Shown piece by piece: positions 32,783-43,300 of a stretch of DNA of 64,000 bases. A program made the position numbers and the translations under genes. Where the stretch lies: contig NC_082604.1 in NCBI RefSeq assembly GCF_030936135.1, positions 5,773,001-5,837,000 on the forward strand, given 5' to 3'. This stretch comes from Gavia stellata (taxonomy: Eukaryota; Chordata; Aves; Gaviiformes; Gaviidae). Every line of letters begins with the position of its first letter. Positions within the stretch are counted from its first letter, which is position 1. Under the pieces are notes generated by a model. That model saw nothing but the letters and a program-made list of their open reading frames with translations, made no database searches and was not told where the DNA came from.

Positions 32783-33125
32783 CTGCAAGCAGAGAAAACA
32801 CAAAGGCAGAAAGGTGAGGACTGGCTGGAGGGAAAGCACCGAAGCTGCTCTGCCAGGGCTTTGGAGAGGAGCTGTCAAGTCCTCGTGCGCTCCATAAAAT
32901 CTGTGCTGGAGCCGCAGAAGCAGTATCCTCAGCCTCAGGGTATCCAAGGGGTTTCCAGCGACTGGGATACGGACCACACCTGCTCAAGGCTTATTTCTCC
33001 CTTGGCTGTGAGTCCTGGGATGAGGTCCCTGCTTCTCAGGGAGGGGAAAAGCAATGTCAATCCCTGGCCCAGGAGCAACTCCTGAGCCCCCCAGGGCAGA
33101 GCCGGGGTGGAGGGTATGAGCCCAC

Positions 33126-33187
33126 CTTGTGCAGCAGGAGCTGCTGTTGAACATCGGCAGCCACAGTGTCCCAGACGGCAGCTCTCA
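33126..33187 (-). CDS. CCDC81-like exon A
   Basis: The acceptor CTTCCCAG ends at 33188 and the donor GTGGGC starts at 33125; 62 bases. Encodes RAAVWDTVAADVQQQLLLHK, the first helix of an HU-type domain, ending in phase 0. The preceding exon should end in phase 1. Confidence 0.7.
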
Positions 33188-36100
33188 CTGGGAAGCAAGC
33201 GAAAGCCAGGTCATGCTTTGTGCCCACCAGCACCCAGCTCTTCAGCTCAACGTGACCAGTGCTGTGGTGGCAGACGGACGGTCATGGCTGCCCCCAGCCT
33301 GACTGGAGACACCCTGGAGAGCAGTGCAGCTCCAGGTCTCACCCTCGTGACACTCGACTGCATGGGGAGACTTGGGGGGGGTGTCCTGGCACTGCGATGC
33401 AGTGTTGGTAGGTTATGGCCATACTCCCGCAATGGCTGTGGACCTTTCTGCAAGCAGCCTTTCAACAGCACCCCTGCTTTCCTAACGGGCGACTTCGACT
33501 CGATACCTGGATTGTGGAAATTACTGGGAAAATTGCTTCTGGAAGTGGCCAGTGAAGGAAGGAGCAAGTTTGTTTAGGCTGTGATTGCCTCGGTTTGTAC
33601 AGGTACTTTGCCATTGCTTTATGATAAAGAAGAATAGAAGAAATACCCCTATTTTCAGCTGTCCCCTTGATTCATCTTAAATCTAGGGCTGAGCAGCGAG
33701 ATACTCAGTACAGCCTTTCATAAGAACTAACTCTCCACACGTCTCCCAGCATCTGAGCTACTGGGGTGGGGGGAGCTGGGCGCTGCCTTTGCGGCTGCCG
33801 CTTGGCCGGGCTGTGCCGTGGGTGGGTGAGGGACCCTCTTCCTCCCTTTCACCGTGCCCCTGGCACCTCTGGCTCCCCAGTGCCCTGGCTTCCCCTGCCC
33901 TGCCTGGCACCCCCCCCCTCACCCTGGGTGCCAGTGGTGGTGGCTGGGTGCTGGCGTGTGCCCAGCCAGGGTGGAGAGGCTGCCGTTCCCCAGGGGCTGC
34001 ACGAGCGCGGCACAAGGATCCCCGTCACTTCCTCAGATGCATTTCTGCTGCGCAGTATCACATCTCACCATTAGAAAAACCTATTTCACTGCCTCATTTT
34101 TCCTTCCCGAGTGCCTTCTCTTCGCTTCTGTGTGTCATACTTGGCTTTAGTGTGGCCCAAAATCTATTTAGAGGGATTATCCTGTTAAAAGAATACGGCT
34201 AACGGCAAAACCACTCCTCCCTTTGAAAAGTGCCCACTGTGCTGAGTTTGCCCATAACAGCTGCTCTTGTTACCGAAACCGTGCCCTTCATTTCGCGTGG
34301 CATCACTCTTGATGTGGCACGAACCCTCCGCCGATCCCCATGGGCGGCAGCAGCCCAGCAGATTGCTCTGGCATTTGCCAGACGTACCAGGCTGGGACTG
34401 GCCTGCCAGCTCCCTGCAGCTCACCCCAGCACTGGTCCCAGAGGCCACCAGCCCCGAGCAGTGTTGCTGTCACATTAGCACCAGGAAATGTCACTGCTTC
34501 TGCACCCGTGATGCCTCACTACGAGGCTACGGGTGTTTACTAGTTACCTGCCGCAGCTGACTTGAAGACGGTCCTTCATGCCTGAGAGGTTGTCCCTTCC
34601 CACCAGCCTGCCCTGTATCGTGTCCCTGTGCAGAGGAGGAAATAGGAACAGGGTAGTTACCGTTACATGGAGATTAATTATAAGCTAAACACACATGCCA
34701 CCTCCTGGCAGTGAAGACATTTGCCTCCTCTGAGAGAAGACAGTTGAACTGCAGGGTAATATCCTCCCCTGGCTAGAAAAGATGTGGTGACTCAGTCCAG
34801 ATTTTGCTGGGGGCTGCTGGGGGGTTTCTGGTCTTCGTGCCGCTGCCGTTGGGGTATGGTGCAAACACCTTGTGCAAACAGCCCTGGTAAAACTGGCTGC
34901 CTTTTCCCCTCTTGTCATGCATCGCTGTAAAGAGCCAGGCCCCGTCTTCTTGGCGAGCTCCTTGTAGGTAAAGGGTGCTATAAGGGTCCCCAAAGCCTCC
35001 CCTTCTCGGGGAAGCAGGGCCGTGTGTGGCTGCGGGGAAGCAGGAGCTGAGCTGAGCTTCTATCACACCCACCCCTGTCACAATTTCTTAGCAGTGAATT
35101 TGCAAGCGTACGGTGTTCAGCGGCTTTACAAACCAACGGAATTGTTTTCAAACAGCTTTAATACACACACAGCTCTAAGTGGCCATTATTTCAGATCATA
35201 GAGAGGAGGCAAAGGAGGTGGCTGGTCTGCAAACAACTTTGCCTAGGAGAAGACCAACATTTCTACCCTTGTCTGTATGTATACAAATGTGTGCATGTGG
35301 CGCTTAAATAGCTGTAACTGCAGGACATGAAACTAAAGAAATACCTACTCGCTCAAGGGTATCACTCAATTTATTAAATTTAAGTGATATTTGCTTCCAG
35401 GCAGATACACTTTTAGCAGTTTCCAGTTATCGAGTCTCTCTTAGACACTTCATGAGCTGCTTTTGACGCATTACCTTGACTCCTGCATTCACCCACTTCT
35501 GGAATTGGACAGTGCAGAGCTGAAGCACAAACCTTTCTGCTGCATCAGTTCAGTCTCAGGCACTCGCTCGACATTAAACATCCACATCACTGCGACGGGC
35601 CGGCCGTCTGCTTCGCTTGCTGTTAGCCCTACCAGCAGCTGCGCTAGTACAATGCTGTGGTAAATAATTAGCACAACACTTTGTAATGATGAATACTAAG
35701 GGTATTTCTGATTCCCTGTACTATTATGCCATGACTTCTTGCGCGTCTCTATGAGAAAGAGAATGTTTAGCATTCTTGCTTCGATGTTTCTAGTCAGGTT
35801 CACCTTGTTGCCACAGACATCACATCCATACAATCAGTTGTTCCTCTAGATTACACAGGGTTGAATACAGGCAAACCCGCAGCCCCAGTGTTGGCATCAG
35901 CCCATTACAAACCTCGTGGCCAACAGTAAACTTTCATTCCTCAGGACTCCTGACCTGGCCTTTATCTGTGCCTTAACAAGGAAAAAGAAAACTCCAAACT
36001 CAGCTTAAATGGAGAAGAAAAAAAACTGCCCTGTAAATACAGATTTAAGTCTCCAGCCTTTTTATTTATACAAGGATTCAAAGAACATATTTTGACTTTA

Positions 36101-36539
36101 GATAAACAGTGCAAGAGAGTTACAAGTACCTTGGTAACAGAAAGAAACAGATAACTGTCCAGCTATGCCAATAAGTAAGTGAAATAATTCTTACTCCTGC
36201 AGATAGAAATGCATCTGTTTAAAGCAAAGGTGGACTTTAGATATTTTTGCTATACCTTAGCCCCTACCAAGCCCACCGGAAAACAACAGGCAGTTTGTCA
36301 TTTGTAAATGATAAGTAGCTGCGCTCTCAAAGCCTTTTGAGACCCTTGCCCTTAGTTAAAACATACATGTTATGGCACAAAAGAGCAGGCTGAAAGACAG
36401 AGACATTGGAAATCCACTATTTCTGGTTCTCCCCTTTCCAGGGACAGGGGTCTTCTCCAGACCACTACCCTGCTCCGCATCCCTGTGAAGAACGAGGCCT
36501 TTTCAAACCAGAACACCACGAATCACCAAAGCAAATGTT
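33188..36539. other. Noncoding region downstream of GPC1, left part
   Basis: Mixed GC-rich and AT-rich DNA. No exon with recognisable similarity on either strand and no CR1. A short C run lies near 33909-33917. The first exon of the CCDC81-like gene should be here but was not identified. Confidence 0.5.
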
Positions 36540-37280
36540 CCTCCCCAGCCACCCCGGTTCCCCAGAGCTCCCCACTCACGTAACCGACCCACGGCAGCCG
36601 CCAGCCCCTGCCGTGGCTGCAGCCCTCAGCCCGTGACCACCACGGGGCGGGGGAGGTTTGTCACGATGTTTTCGAGCAGGCGGTAGCCCAGGTAATGTCA
36701 TTTATAAGCACCGAAAGGCCCCAGGCTCTGTGCCAGCCCGAGCGCAGGCTCGGGGCTTGTCTGGACCTGGGCTGACTTCAGCTTGTTGAGCTGTGCCAGC
36801 GGTTGTCTAGCTGTCGGGTAACTACGGTTTGCTTTAGTTTAGAGCGATACCGATTTGATACCCGGCGGGGGGGTTCGGCCGTTTTGGCTCCCCAGGGGAA
36901 GGTGGCGTGACCGAGCGCAGCCCCGGGCCACCAAATTGCAGCAGGTCGGGGAAACTGCTTCGGGGCAACGAAGAGAACAGAAAAACTGAATAACCTAGAA
37001 CGGACAAAAAGCAGCAGCGTAGGCGGATGGTGTGAAAAGGTATACAAAATAAACCCAGCAGCCCCAGGGCCGAGGAGGGAGGAAGCGTCAACACCAACAT
37101 CACGCGCCTCCTGGCAAAGAGGGGAAGAGCCCCCGGCACCGCGCTCGCCGGCCCGCGCGGACCTCAGGCTGCCGAGGCTGCTCTAAGCCCCGGCTCAGCT
37201 CCAGGAGGACTGAAGCAGCCGCCCTCGGGGCCCAGAGGGACACTGAAGTGGGAGCTCAACGCCAGCCAAAGGGGGAAGGC
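36540..37280. promoter_or_regulatory. CpG-rich block without an assigned gene
   Basis: About 700 bases with clearly more CG dinucleotides than the flanks (for example GCGCTCGCCGGCCCGCGCGG near 37140). It looks like a promoter-type island. No coding exon next to it could be recognised. In mammals ANKMY1 lies between DUSP28 and GPC1, but no ANKMY1-like protein was seen. Confidence 0.45.
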
Positions 37281-37741
37281 ATCAGGAAGGGTTTCTCCTG
37301 CGTAACAGTTTTTACTGTATCCTTGAGACTTTGCCTTATTAATTTGGACTATTGGGTTTTATTATCATACGAGGACCAATAATTTGGGCTATTAAATTGT
37401 TAAAATATTAACTGGACAATCAGTAAATCCTTGGCTTCCCATTTAAGGTGTGTTCCCCCTGGGACCCGTAAGAAGCTTTTGAGGGTAATAGGCTGACAGC
37501 AAACGCTAACTGCACAGAAATGGAAACGTCAAGGACTTTCCTTTCAATCTCCCATTCTGCAAAGCAAAACATTGACCTTGGCATTCATGTGTTAAAACTC
37601 CAATCCAACCCAACCGATTTTTGAAGAGGGTACAATGTTTTAATGCCCCTCTCCTCCTTTTTCCCCCCCTTTTTTTTTTGCTTTGGACGTAAAGTTTCTG
37701 CAGGATTGGTTGTGGGGATTTCTGTAACCGAAGGCTAAATT

Positions 37742-37747
37742 TTTATT
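37742..37747 (-). terminator. GPC1: Candidate GPC1 polyadenylation signal
   Basis: The minus strand reads AATAAA here, about 2.4 kb past the GPC1 stop codon, which would give a long 3' UTR. It is one of several possible sites and is not confirmed by sequence. Confidence 0.25.
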
Positions 37748-40028
37748 GGCAATTCTGGTTAAAAAAAAAAGACAGGAACTCTTTAGAGCAGTAAAAGTAA
37801 AATGTGGAACTTGCCATATTTCTAGAAGTAAAGAAATCTGTATAAATGCATGACTTGTATTTATCCACTCCTGGGTTTTGATGGGTCTAATGGTGTTGTC
37901 TGTCCTTTAGCCAATGTCCAGCATCCTGGCTTTCATTTCTGAAACCCTACCAGATTAGATCAGAAGAAGGCGAGTACAAGGCAGGAAGGATACCGAGTCA
38001 GTAACATCAGTCACTGTGACTTGGAGTAGCCAGTCACAGCGGGCCTAGGATCTCTGCCTAGCGTGACGAACCACGAGCGTCGTTACCTGGCCCCAGGACG
38101 AGGTGGGCAGGAGCCGTTGCTGCCTCCCGGTGCCTGGTGGGACCCAGGTGAGACAAGCTCCCTCCGTGCCTGCCTGCGCCAGCTTTCGGCATTACCTTGC
38201 TCATGTTCTTTTTTTCCTTAAATTGCACATTCTAGAAACTGCTAATGTTAAAAATGTTTTTTTTTTTTTTTCCCCTTAAAAACCGCCAAACCCCAACCCC
38301 ATAATGTTTGCTCAGCCTGAAGACACGTCCCCTCTGGCAGGACAGAGGAGAAACGCTCAAACATGTGCTGTGCAGACCAGCAAAGTAGGAGATAGATGCA
38401 CCTCTGCCCTCCCTCTTGCCCGCAGTACAAACACATTTGAAACTCAAACCCAACCCCGTACGAACGAAGCCCAAGACCTGGGCACGCTCTTGGGCCAACT
38501 GGTCACAGTGACTGTGTTGTACCTATAACATCTGCTAAACCTACATCTCCAGACGACGCTTGCCGTACCTGTGAGGCACGGAAGCCTTCTGGAAGCCCCG
38601 AAGCACACAGCCCTACAAGCACAGACACTCCTACAGCTACGTGAGGATATTTATATCTTTCACCAACCACCCCCAGTCTCAAAAACCAGCACAGAGTCCA
38701 GCCCACCAAGCATTTTGGGGTTAGGGCAGCCACCTGCGTGACCCAGAGGCTGGTGCGTGGTGGGACGGGGCGGCAGAGGGTTAGCCTGGCCCTTCCCTGA
38801 GCCAAAATGGAGCTGCAGGCGGGTGTCGAACTTGCTCTCTCACCCGGTCCCTGCAGCGATTAGGGAAGGTGCATAGGAGGATGGGGAGGGGATAGGAAAA
38901 GCAGGTATTCACTTAAAAACCTACGATGCAACAGCAACAAACACCAAAAGAAAAAAATATCCCAAACAAAACGTGTCCCGTCCCCATGCCCTCCCCAGTA
39001 GGTGCTACCTTGAGTCATTCTCCTGGGTAGGGACACTGCCCAGGGCTAATCGCTACCACCCCCTCTCTGCCCTAAGGCAGCTTCCTGGGGGGGTCACTCC
39101 CGCATATGCCCGGTGAGAGGTCTCACAACCAGTCACAATGCTACAGTTAGTAAAAAGTCCCTGGTCTTTCTTATTATCAAAAAAAAAAAAAAGGGATTCC
39201 CATCCACAGCTGGGGCCAGAGGAGGAGGAGGCAGCACAACTGTCAAGCGAAGAATCCCACTGTGCATATTTTCATCTCTCTGTTACCTACGACGGTACTG
39301 CACTGCAGGTAGAAATTGGACCATTATTACTTGAGTAAAAAATGGCTTTCCAACTAGCATGCAAAGAAAAAATACCCCAAACCCCAACCCCTAACACTCA
39401 TTCCCAGTCACTTAGATGTAGGAGACCTACATTTCAAATTGTCGTCAGCTACGAGCTCTAGTCAAGAAACCCACTTGTGACCTTTCCAAAGAAAAAGGGA
39501 GTTCTGCGTTTTTGGGTCCAACAGCCGCTGCCAAACTGTTTCAGTTCAACCCACCAAACCTGCTCACACTCCTACGTATGCCACTGGAAGTGAAGGGCCA
39601 TCTCTGCCTGCCTAGGAAGTACAGAGGAAAAACCCGAAAGAGCCCCTGAATGCAGCACTTGAGCAGCGCTGATGATCTCAGTCTCTCCGCGTTACGAAGT
39701 GGCGTTGCTCTCGGCACCGTCGTGCTTTGGGCAGCAGTATGGTAAGCAGCGCTCTGGCCAGCGGCTGGGTAACAACATCAGGGCAATTGCATATTCCACT
39801 GGAGGCAGCAGAAGAGCTGCCCTTGGAGGGGCTGGCTGGGTTTCCCCCGGAGGCCTCTCTGCAAAGCCTTGTTTCAGCCCCGAGAGCCAGTTTGTGGCAA
39901 TAACAAAAGTAAAACAATGAGGTACGGAAAGAAGGGCCCCGCATTGGGGAAGAGACCAAGAAAGAAGAAAACAGCTCGAGCACTGCCAGAAATAGCAAAC
40001 AACTGAAACCTTTTTCTCTTCCCTTTTC

Positions 40029-40055
40029 TTTTTTTTTTTTTTTTTTTTTTTTTTT
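40029..40055. repeat. 27-base T run (A run on the GPC1 strand)
   Basis: An uninterrupted homopolymer about 100 bases after the GPC1 stop codon. In GPC1 mRNA it would be an internal A tract and could cause false priming in oligo-dT cDNA. Confidence 0.85.
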
Positions 40056-40157
40056 GCCAAGGTGAATTAAATATGTCCTTTTCTTGGTTGGTCGGTCGGT
40101 TGGTTTTGGCAAAGTGAAGCCCTCGGCCGCAGTCTCTTTCCTGGCTGTGCTAATGAG

Positions 40158-40375
40158 TTACCGCCACAAGTGCTGCGCGGCAATGAAAGCCACCGAAAGG
40201 AGGAGGAGGAAGGCAGAGGGCAAAGAACTGCTGCTGGCCCCATTGATGCCGTGTCCAGACTGCTTAGGAATGGCGTGCGTTTCTGGCTGCCTGGTGCTGG
40301 GACTCTTAGAAAGTCTTTTGCCACAGACGTCGTCAGGACAGCTGTCACCACTCCCGGAGCCGCTCATGTCGTCAC
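40158..40375 (-). CDS. GPC1: GPC1 exon 9 (heparan sulfate sites, GPI signal, stop)
   Basis: The acceptor CTGCGCAG ends at 40376; stop TAA at 40158-40160. Begins [13 protein letters not shown], with three Ser-Gly sites flanked by acidic residues, the standard setting for heparan sulfate attachment. A Ser/Gly-rich spacer follows (NGASSSS, probable GPI attachment area), then a hydrophobic tail ([13 protein letters not shown]) that is removed on GPI transfer. The length of the spacer differs from human. Confidence 0.93.
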
Positions 40376-43300
40376 CTGCGCAGAGACAAACATGGGGTGA
40401 GCCCCAACTGCCCTCCTTATGGCAGGCGACGTCCCTGCCTTCCCCTTGCAACCCCAGGGAGCTCTGGCCACCAGCCCTGCCCCAGCCACCTCCTCCTCTC
40501 TGCATCCCCCACTATGGGATGCAAGCCCATACCTGATCTCCAGCTGACTTTAACAACCCGCTGCAGCAGCTGGAAAACTCTGGAGCAGATGGGAGCAGTG
40601 GCCCTGTCAGCAGGGCTGGGCTGGGACTGGAGAGAGCACCCGAGGTTTCAGTCAGGCGCTGAGAGCAGCACAGCCTCCAGCCACCCTGCGGCAAGTTGGC
40701 TGCACTCGAAGAGACCCTCTGCAGCCAAAAGCCAGGTCGCCACAACCCCTCTCTGCCGTCAGGGCCCACTGCAGGGTCTGCACGGAGGCCCACGCAGGCT
40801 GCCAGAACTGACTGCTCAGCCCCTCTCGCCTGCCATGGACCTCTCCGGTTCTGCTAAACTCACTTGCGTCTTGGAAATCCACATCATTCCCGATGTTAGC
40901 GTTGCCCAGCCGGTTTGTCATGATCTTTAGCTGCATGATTTGCTGGCGAATGGTCATATCTGGCTTGGTGATGTCCACCTCCACCTCCGGGTTGTTAATC
41001 TGATTAGCTAAGCCATCCCCCATCACTTCAGGCAGGTAACTGTGAAGGAAGGCGAGAGGTTTAGATGCTTCCCTCCAGCTAAGCTCACCTCTCCCCGTTA
41101 CAGACACCAGTGATAATCCAGCCTCTCTGAACCCCAGAGAAGCTGCAGCCAGTGGCGTTGGCTTGTCAAGCAGCCTCCATGTGCTGGTGTTTGCTGCAAG
41201 GCAGCCAGCTCTACGGATGGCCGAGCCACGCTGCCATGGCCAGACCCCATCAGAGCCTGGGGCTCATCCTGAGGCCACCTCAGCTTGCAGGAGGTGGCTG
41301 GTGGCCTTGCAGCATTACTGTCCTGGCACGGGGAAGGCTGTGCGCAGGGCTGAGGGGTTGCTCTCAGGCTGGTACCTGTGAAGCCAGAGCAACACTCCCC
41401 TATGGAAAAGCTCTGTCCATGTGGGAGGCTGAGGAGCACCTTCATCCCTGCCCCAGTTAAACCCTGTGGGGACTGACACCCTGGGACAACTGAATGCCTC
41501 CAGCCTGGTACGACCAGACAGGCCCCCCGGGGAAGCTTCCGTTAACTGGGAGCTGTCAGCCAGCAACCAGAGCCGCACTGCTCCCTTCGGCAGTGCCCCG
41601 GCCCATCTGCTCCTGCAGATCTGCGGCACTGCTGGCAATGATGTGAAAAACCTGGAAGAACCGAAGACGCCGGCTCCGGGCTGGCAGAGACCAGCCCAGC
41701 AGGTCTGCAGAGAGGAGTAGAGAAGAGAAAGGTGCGTGTCCAGCAGCTGCCCATCTCCCCTCACAGCCATCCTGTGTCAGCCATGGGTGGGAGGTGTTTC
41801 TGCAGCTGTTTGATGGCAGCCGGGTGCCTCCTCTCATGAGGGAACAGCATTTCAGAGCAGGTGTGGATAGAAAGATGCACGTGCAACTCTCAGGAACAGC
41901 TCTAGAGTACGTGAGGTAAATCCAGCCCTTCTGCCTTCTGAGTGCACGTGGAATTGCAAAACTGCTTCATTAGTACCAAACTTCCCAGTTATTTCATGGC
42001 GAATGTATTTCAGTGCTTAACCCTCCAACACACAAGAAAACAACAACAGGCTTGACATTCCCAGGTAGCCGTTTTTCAGGAAACGCAGCATTTCTGTGGA
42101 CAGGGGCAGACCTTTTGGCTCAGTCTGAACAAGTGGGCCTGGCTGACATAATAAGTGTATAAGTGCCTTTTATCAAATCCTCTCTCTCTCACCCCAGAAC
42201 GGTGCTACCCTGGCACCTTGACCCTCTCCATACCTGCCCTTGGTCATCCCGTTCCAACACTTGTCATCTGCTGCTGAGCTGGCCATTACTTTTTTGCTGC
42301 ACAGGCTGCCGGGCAGGGTGATCCAGTAAGTCTTGAGAGCTGTCAGATTCCCTTTGGCGTCTAAAACCTGTAAACAAAGAGGATGCTCAGGGCCAGGAGA
42401 GCTCTGCGGCGCCCCAGAGCTGTGGAAAGGACAAGGATTCTGCCTATTTTTTTTTGTTTTTCCACCACAAAGTCTGTTTTTATGCAGACAGGGATATGTC
42501 ACCAACCCTCCCTTAAAGCCCAACCGTCAACCCAAGCACCCAAGGCTGAAGGTTACGTGGTAAGGACTGTTCTGGTACAAGAAGATTAACGAGGAGATCA
42601 TCTTCTGGGCCATGAGGGCAACGCTGAGAAGCAGCCTTGGTGGGAGCCAGCAGGGCTCTGCCAGCGTGGGACAGGCAGGTGTCTATGAGTGAGGAGCCTC
42701 TGAAATGTGGGACCGTGGCAGATCCCGCAGCTCATTGTCCACAGAATCCAAAATCTCCATGGAAGAGAACCTTTGGCCCCAGTATCCAGGCTGGACTGCC
42801 TGAGGCTCAATGACACCAATGGCAAGGAACCTTTTCAGATAAGTTTGGCACCTAATCCCTGAGAAATTTGTTGTCAGGGTGGTGAGGCACTGGGACAGGT
42901 TGCCCAGAGAAGCTGTGGATGCCCCAACCCTGGAAGTGTTCAAGGCCAGGTTGAACGGAGCTTTGAGCAACCTGATCAAGTGGGAAGGTGTCCCTGCCCA
43001 TGGCAGGGGGGTTGGAACTAGATGATCTTTAAGGTCCCTTCCAACCCAAACCATTCTATGATTCTACGATTCCACGATAACCTAGACCCCAACCCTGTAC
43101 TGAGGCAAGGTCAGATCTGCTTAGGTCACGCCAGCACTCGCTGATCTGATCTTCTTCAGACTCGCCAGCGAAAGGCAATTCAGCAGCCTGCGGGGTGGTG
43201 TGTCCCGACCCGCAGGACCCAGCTTTGCACCAGCCAGGCTCCCAGGGCTCCTGGGGGAGGCGGGACACCAGCAGACCTGCCCTGGCACACCGGCGGGGAG

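Larger units (their letters stand above)
31983..33187 (-). pseudogene. CCDC81-like HU-domain gene fragment with a frameshift
   Basis: Three consecutive minus-strand exons (33126-33187, 32629-32782, 31983-32238) encode a protein like the N-terminal half of CCDC81, a centrosome/cilium-associated protein with two HU-type domains; related genes are expanded in birds. Hallmarks are VWDTVAADVQQQLLLHK, GIPIPTLGSFDIV, the RPVF motif, and in the second domain VGHIQDTMSPFS, then VQMKYYHDFLEIM. The last exon contains two extra bases near 32073-32077 that break the frame. No first exon with an ATG and no C-terminal coiled-coil exons were found. It may be a decaying copy, or a working gene with an assembly error. 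Family assignment is from memory. Confidence 0.7.

Noticed and set aside
33247-33567. A minus-strand frame containing LPTLHRS, considered as the missing first exon of the CCDC81-like gene
   Set aside because: The similarity is a few residues only and I could not find a donor giving the phase 1 needed by exon A.
29835-33577. Many plus-strand open frames of 70-250 codons
   Set aside because: They lie in GC-rich DNA, overlap each other and the minus-strand exons, and show no domain motif.
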